From NCBI GenBank assembly GCA_031382085.1, contig JANMYM010000065.1, positions 1 to 64,000 of the forward strand: 64,000 nucleotides of DNA, read 5' to 3'. Each line of letters opens with the position of its first letter. Position 1 is the stretch's first letter. Shown here one piece after another: positions 62,404 through 64,000 of the stretch. The position numbers and the translations under genes were made by a program. The notes beneath the pieces were generated by a model. That model searched no databases. It was not told the origin of the DNA and saw nothing but the letters and a program-made list of their open reading frames with translations. Source of the DNA: UBA964 sp031382085 (GTDB lineage: Bacteria; Pseudomonadota; Gammaproteobacteria; Steroidobacterales; Steroidobacteraceae).

Positions 62404-62478
62404 TGGCTGGGGTGGAAGGATTCGAACCTCCGAATGGCGGGATCAAAACCCGCTGCCTTACCACTTGGCGACACCCCA
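62404..62478 (-). tRNA. tRNA-Gln (TTG)
   Basis: A 75-base cloverleaf with encoded CCA: acceptor stem TGGGGTG/CACCCCA, anticodon stem GCGGG/CCCGC and loop TTTTGAT with TTG. The T arm is GTTCGAATC-type. It lies between ispE and prs; the 5' end (62458-62478) overlaps the last codons and stop of ispE. Confidence 0.96.
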
Positions 62479-63378
62479 ACGTAATCGTTCTTCCAGGGGT
62501 GAGCGTGTTAGCCCGCGCACCACCCAGACCTTCCATCCGCTCCGCTCCGGCACCCGCGCCGCTACGCGCTCCGCGGCCGCCGCAGCGTCGAATTGCGCAA
62601 AAATGCAGGATCCCGTTCCCGTGAGCCGCGCCGGCGCATGCAACCCGAGCCAGTCGAGCGCCTCCGCAACCTGGGGAAAGCGCGCCCGCACCACCGGCTC
62701 GCAGTCGTTCCGACCGCCCGACGCCAAAAAGCCGCGTATTGTGAGTAGGGGAGAATTTCGTGTCAATTCAGGGGCCTGGAACACCGCGGCGGTAGCCACG
62801 GCGGTTCCCGGGTGAATGACCAGGAACCAGGATTCCGGCAGCTCCAGCGGGCTGAGTTTCTGGCCGAGGCCTTCACCGAAGGCGGTGCTGCCGTGGACGA
62901 AAACCGGCACGTCGGCACCCAGTTTCAAACCAATTTCGGCGAGTTTCGCGTCTGAATAGCCGATGTTCCAGCTCAAGTTAAGTACTTTCAACGCAGTTGC
63001 CGCGTCCGAACTGCCCCCGCCCAGGCCCCCACCCCAGGGAATACGCTTCCTTAGGTAAAGCCGGGCGCCGGTGGCTGCCGCCCGGTCACCCAGACCCTCC
63101 GCCTGCGCGGTGGCCCGGAGCACCTCGGCAGCCCGCACCGCGAGATCGATAGCCGGCGGGATCTCCTCAGGGCCTTCCAGGCGCAGGATCCGCCCATCCG
63201 GGTCGGGCTCGAAGCACAACAGATCACAGAGGTCTACCAGCTGAAACGCGGTCTGCAGGTCGTGATAACCATCGGCGCGACGCCCCACGACATGCAGGAA
63301 GAGATTGAGCTTGGCAGGCGCAGGCCACCAGACGCGGCTGTCACCGGCGCGGCTCGCCGGCTCATTGTTAGGCGTCAT
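62458..63378 (-). CDS. ispE: 4-diphosphocytidyl-2-C-methyl-D-erythritol kinase
   Basis: A 306-residue GHMP kinase of the MEP isoprenoid pathway. Visible are the N-terminal PAPAKLNLFLHVVGRRADGY, the ATP-binding glycine loop PWGGGLGGGSSDAATAL and the C-terminal LTGTGSCIFAQFD. The ATG at 63378 follows GGAG and AGG. The last residues (RWGVAKW) and the stop are encoded inside the 5' end of the tRNA-Gln gene. The tail extends slightly past the usual family end. Confidence 0.97.
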   Translation of the reverse strand: MTPNNEPASRAGDSRVWWPAPAKLNLFLHVVGRRADGYHDLQTAFQLVDLCDLLCFEPDPDGRILRLEGPEEIPPAIDLAVRAAEVLRATAQAEGLGDRAAATGARLYLRKRIPWGGGLGGGSSDAATALKVLNLSWNIGYSDAKLAEIGLKLGADVPVFVHGSTAFGEGLGQKLSPLELPESWFLVIHPGTAVATAAVFQAPELTRNSPLLTIRGFLASGGRNDCEPVVRARFPQVAEALDWLGLHAPARLTGTGSCIFAQFDAAAAAERVAARVPERSGWKVWVVRGLTRSPLEERLRWGVAKW

Positions 63379-63473
63379 CGACCTGCGCTCCGGATGCGAC
63401 TGTGTAACTGATGGCGCAGGAGATGCCCGCTGTGCGACCCGCAATCCAGTTCATTACAGAATTCTGGACACGG

Positions 63474-64000
63474 CTACATCCATTCCCAACGGTCGACCAC
63501 CAAACGCACGCGCGTGCCGCCGGCCGTCAGCACGATCAGGCGCGGTACGCCGCTGTGTGGCTGATATTCGACGCGCCAGCCCTGCTGTTCGAGAGCCCTG
63601 AGTTGCGCCGGCTGCCCGGTCACGAACGACGCAAGGGTCTCGGTCGCTGAATTCCCGGGTTGCGGCACACCTAACAACCAGTACGCGAGCGACACTACCG
63701 GCAATGACGCTCCGATGGCGCGTTCCAGTTCCGCGCGGGCGGCGTCGCCGTCGAATTTGCGCCCGTCGGTGGATTGCAGCGCGATCTGCGCGCCGCTGGT
63801 GGTAATGATGAGCCCTCCAGCGCCTAACGGACCGCGCAAATTAAGTTGTGCCGAGCCTCCGGCCTGCCGCCAGACAAATTGCGCGTTGAATCCCTGGCTG
63901 GGCGTGGACACTGCAACCCGGCCCGCGCACTCGTAGGCCTGCAACTGCTGCAACAACGCACGCCGTTGCGGCCATGTGGCTGTCAAACCCAGATCCGTGG
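63474..64000 (-). CDS. lolB: Outer-membrane lipoprotein receptor LolB, C-terminal part
   Basis: The frame enters from the right edge and ends at 63474; the signal peptide and lipobox lie outside the window. Visible parts include AYECAGRVAVSTPSQGFNAQ, LRGPLGAGGLIITTSGAQIA, LERAIGASLPVVSLAYWLLG and the final VRLVVDRWEWM. LolB takes lipoproteins from LolA and inserts them in the outer membrane. Placement next to ispE is typical in Gammaproteobacteria. An internal TTG at 63986 is not the true start. Confidence 0.93.
   Translation of the reverse strand, partial: TDLGLTATWPQRRALLQQLQAYECAGRVAVSTPSQGFNAQFVWRQAGGSAQLNLRGPLGAGGLIITTSGAQIALQSTDGRKFDGDAARAELERAIGASLPVVSLAYWLLGVPQPGNSATETLASFVTGQPAQLRALEQQGWRVEYQPHSGVPRLIVLTAGGTRVRLVVDRWEWM

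Larger units (their letters stand above)
1..64000. repeat. Dispersed short DNA word GTTAG/CTAAC
   Basis: By eye the pentamer GTTAG or its complement CTAAC occurs about 145 times, roughly one per 450 bases, usually as (T/C)GTTAG(G/C). Examples are at 945, 1430, 3791, 7869, 12113, 22577, 31462, 43207, 51924, 57524 and 63670. TTAG preceded by C, A or T (both strands) was seen only about fifteen times in total. The word appears as Leu TTA, as Ala/Pro-Asn (xCT AAC), as Leu-Thr (CTA AC), as Val-Arg/Ser (GTT AG) and at stop codons, so coding does not explain it. It is nearly absent from 38.1-41.0 kb and 60.1-61.9 kb. Its role is unknown; an uptake word, a methylation site or a HIP1-like word are possibilities. 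Confidence 0.7.

Noticed and set aside
1..64000. CCTAAC words as a telomere-like tandem repeat
   Set aside because: The words are dispersed singly, hundreds of bases apart, and never in tandem.
1..64000. Prophage, integrase, transposase or CRISPR array
   Set aside because: No matching protein motifs, terminal repeats or repeat-spacer pattern were found anywhere.

Overview
The window looks like chromosomal DNA of a high-GC gammaproteobacterium. The clearest evidence is the right end (about 58.9-64 kb), where lolB, ispE, tRNA-Gln, prs, rplY, pth and ychF lie in the order typical of Gammaproteobacteria. The many exported enzymes, DUF1552/DUF1592 proteins, Spinster-type MFS and SDR genes and a PEP-CTERM protein would fit an environmental lineage such as Steroidobacteraceae/Nevskiales, but that placement is inference. 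No phage, IS element, integrase or CRISPR array is visible. Most genes are on the minus strand.

Layout: 0-5.5 kb holds a truncated YcnI-type copper protein, then a coupled ABC exporter operon (one ATPase, two ABC-2 permeases, one CorA-like protein). 5.5-11 kb holds an MFS transporter coupled to a Tat-exported DUF1838 protein, a truncated secreted ORF, class III alcohol dehydrogenase, maleylacetoacetate isomerase and an exported NAD-epimerase homologue. 11-16.3 kb holds an ECF sigma/anti-sigma pair and a DUF4331-lipoprotein-TPR-HupE operon, followed by a decayed cytochrome c gene (16.4 kb). 16.6-25.2 kb is a catabolic-looking region: methyltransferase, GlcG-like protein, Spinster MFS, SDR, VOC protein, hydrolase, flavin-fold protein and a second MFS.

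The most distinctive region is 25.3-36.9 kb. A five-family module (three-repeat Lipoprotein_15 protein, DUF1552, DUF1592/CxxCH lipoprotein, an unnamed secreted family, CHRD protein) occurs twice in tandem. Nearly every gene joint overlaps by ATGA, GTGA or TGATG. In one copy the CHRD gene is inverted. All ten products appear to be exported, suggesting an envelope machine of unknown function. 37-46 kb adds a DUF4440 protein, a TonB-dependent receptor, a 57-residue PEP-CTERM peptide, a cupin/beta-propeller operon, a triheme cytochrome c and a HiPIP.

46-58.9 kb is mixed: LysE exporter, choice-of-anchor B surface protein, ABC exporter, LpxL-like acyltransferase, a 32-residue membrane peptide, fasciclin protein, RRM protein, an MBOAT/SGNH acylation pair, tRNA-Met, an ankyrin fragment, a COG4705 membrane protein and a lipoprotein.

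Across all regions a short DNA word, GTTAG (complement CTAAC), recurs about 145 times by eye in every reading frame and both orientations, while TTAG preceded by any other base is rare. Coding does not explain this; it may be a genome-wide DNA signal. All counts were made by eye, and several start codons were chosen from overlaps, ribosome binding sites or signal peptides.
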